NCBI GenBank assembly: GCA_022561955.1
Contig: JADFQF010000151.1
Span: 1-5,203 of the forward strand
Source: Chloroflexota bacterium
GTDB taxonomy: Bacteria; Chloroflexota; Dehalococcoidia; SAR202; UBA11138
Reading direction: 5' to 3'
Length of the DNA: 5,203 bases
Translations under genes and position numbers: made by a program
Notes under the pieces: model-generated
Told to the model about the DNA's origin: nothing
The model's database searches: none
The model's input: the letters and a program-made list of their open reading frames with translations, nothing else
Shown: positions 4,873 through 5,203 of the stretch, one piece after another
Position numbering within the stretch: position 1 is the stretch's first letter
Layout: each line of letters opens with the position of its first letter

Positions 4873-5203
4873 ATGACATCAGCAATCGAGAAGTGGAAGA
4901 CCAGAGTAGAAGCACACCACGCACAGTCCATCAAGGTGCAGGAGACGTCTTTCTGGGAGTCGGGCGATTTTTGGCGGCCATTGATGGCCAACTTCAAGGC
5001 CGACCCGTTCAGGACGGACGATGAAACCCTGGACCGGCTCCGGCGAGACGTCCCCGAGGGCTCTACGCTAATCGACGTGGGCGGGGGCGCGGGCCGGTTC
5101 GCCTTGCCCCTGGCCCTCACGTGCGGTCACGTCACCGTCGTCGAGCCCGCCGACAGCATGGTCGAGGGGCTGCGAGAGGGCATGCAGGAAGCCAAGATCG
5201 AAA
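4873..5203 (+). CDS. Class I SAM-dependent methyltransferase (5' part only)
   Basis: The first 110 codons of a Rossmann-fold methyltransferase are present, and the gene runs off the right edge. An N-terminal helical segment rich in tryptophan and phenylalanine (about residues 5-45) leads into motif I, IDVGGGAGRFALPLA (67-81), the glycine-rich loop that binds S-adenosylmethionine. Motif II is VVEPADSM (89-96), with Glu91 expected to contact the ribose hydroxyls. Motifs further on, which would indicate the substrate, are outside the window, so small-molecule, ubiquinone-type or other acceptors cannot be separated. The ATG at 4873 is preceded by AGGA (4861-4864) at a suitable distance. The frame is open further upstream, but those codons have no family resemblance. 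It has its own promoter and follows the VOC terminator, so it appears to be a separate transcription unit. Confidence 0.88.
   Translation, partial: MTSAIEKWKTRVEAHHAQSIKVQETSFWESGDFWRPLMANFKADPFRTDDETLDRLRRDVPEGSTLIDVGGGAGRFALPLALTCGHVTVVEPADSMVEGLREGMQEAKIE

Noticed and set aside
1..5203. CRISPR arrays, tRNA or rRNA genes, IS elements, toxin-antitoxin or defence genes
   Set aside because: None was seen on either strand by eye. The genes present are common metabolic families.

Overview
This is a stretch of GC-rich bacterial chromosome carrying ordinary metabolic genes. No mobile element, CRISPR array, phage gene, rRNA or tRNA is visible. The host phylum cannot be fixed from this window. The combination of LutABC with a VOC-fold protein and a class I methyltransferase would suit an environmental lineage such as Chloroflexota (Dehalococcoidia/SAR202-like), but that is a low-confidence guess from gene content, not a computed placement.

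Layout. The left edge holds the 3' part of a + strand HAD-superfamily (subfamily IA, phosphoglucomutase/phosphatase-like) hydrolase ending at 479. A 144-bp convergent spacer follows. From about 3903 down to 624 on the - strand lies a four-gene operon: a small three-helix membrane protein that I do not recognise, then lutA, lutB and lutC, the three subunits of the iron-sulfur L-lactate oxidation system. The small gene and lutA share a base (TGATG), lutA and lutB are 72 bp apart, and lutB and lutC are 11 bp apart. A 267-bp divergent regulatory region (about 3904-4170) contains an imperfect stem followed by eight T on the + strand, candidate extended -10 promoters, several GRCTGA repeats and two mutually exclusive stem-loops. 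On the + strand follow a glyoxalase/VOC-fold protein (4171-4614) with a strong ribosome binding site and a clear intrinsic terminator, a spacer with a good sigma70-type promoter (4735-4763), and the first 110 codons of a SAM-dependent methyltransferase that runs off the right edge.

How the genes fit together. LutA and LutB are Fe-S proteins. With LutC they oxidise L-lactate to pyruvate and let the cell use lactate as a carbon and electron source. No lactate permease or LutR-type regulator is present in the window, so the small membrane protein at the head of the operon is the most intriguing element. It may be a membrane anchor, transport helper or electron-transfer docking protein for the complex, but this is inference. 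The VOC protein has all four metal ligands of a glyoxalase I-like site, and its substrate cannot be read from sequence. The HAD hydrolase and the methyltransferase appear functionally unrelated to lactate use.

No clearly new multi-gene system was found. The best leads are the coupled small membrane gene and the structured divergent region between the lut operon and the VOC gene.
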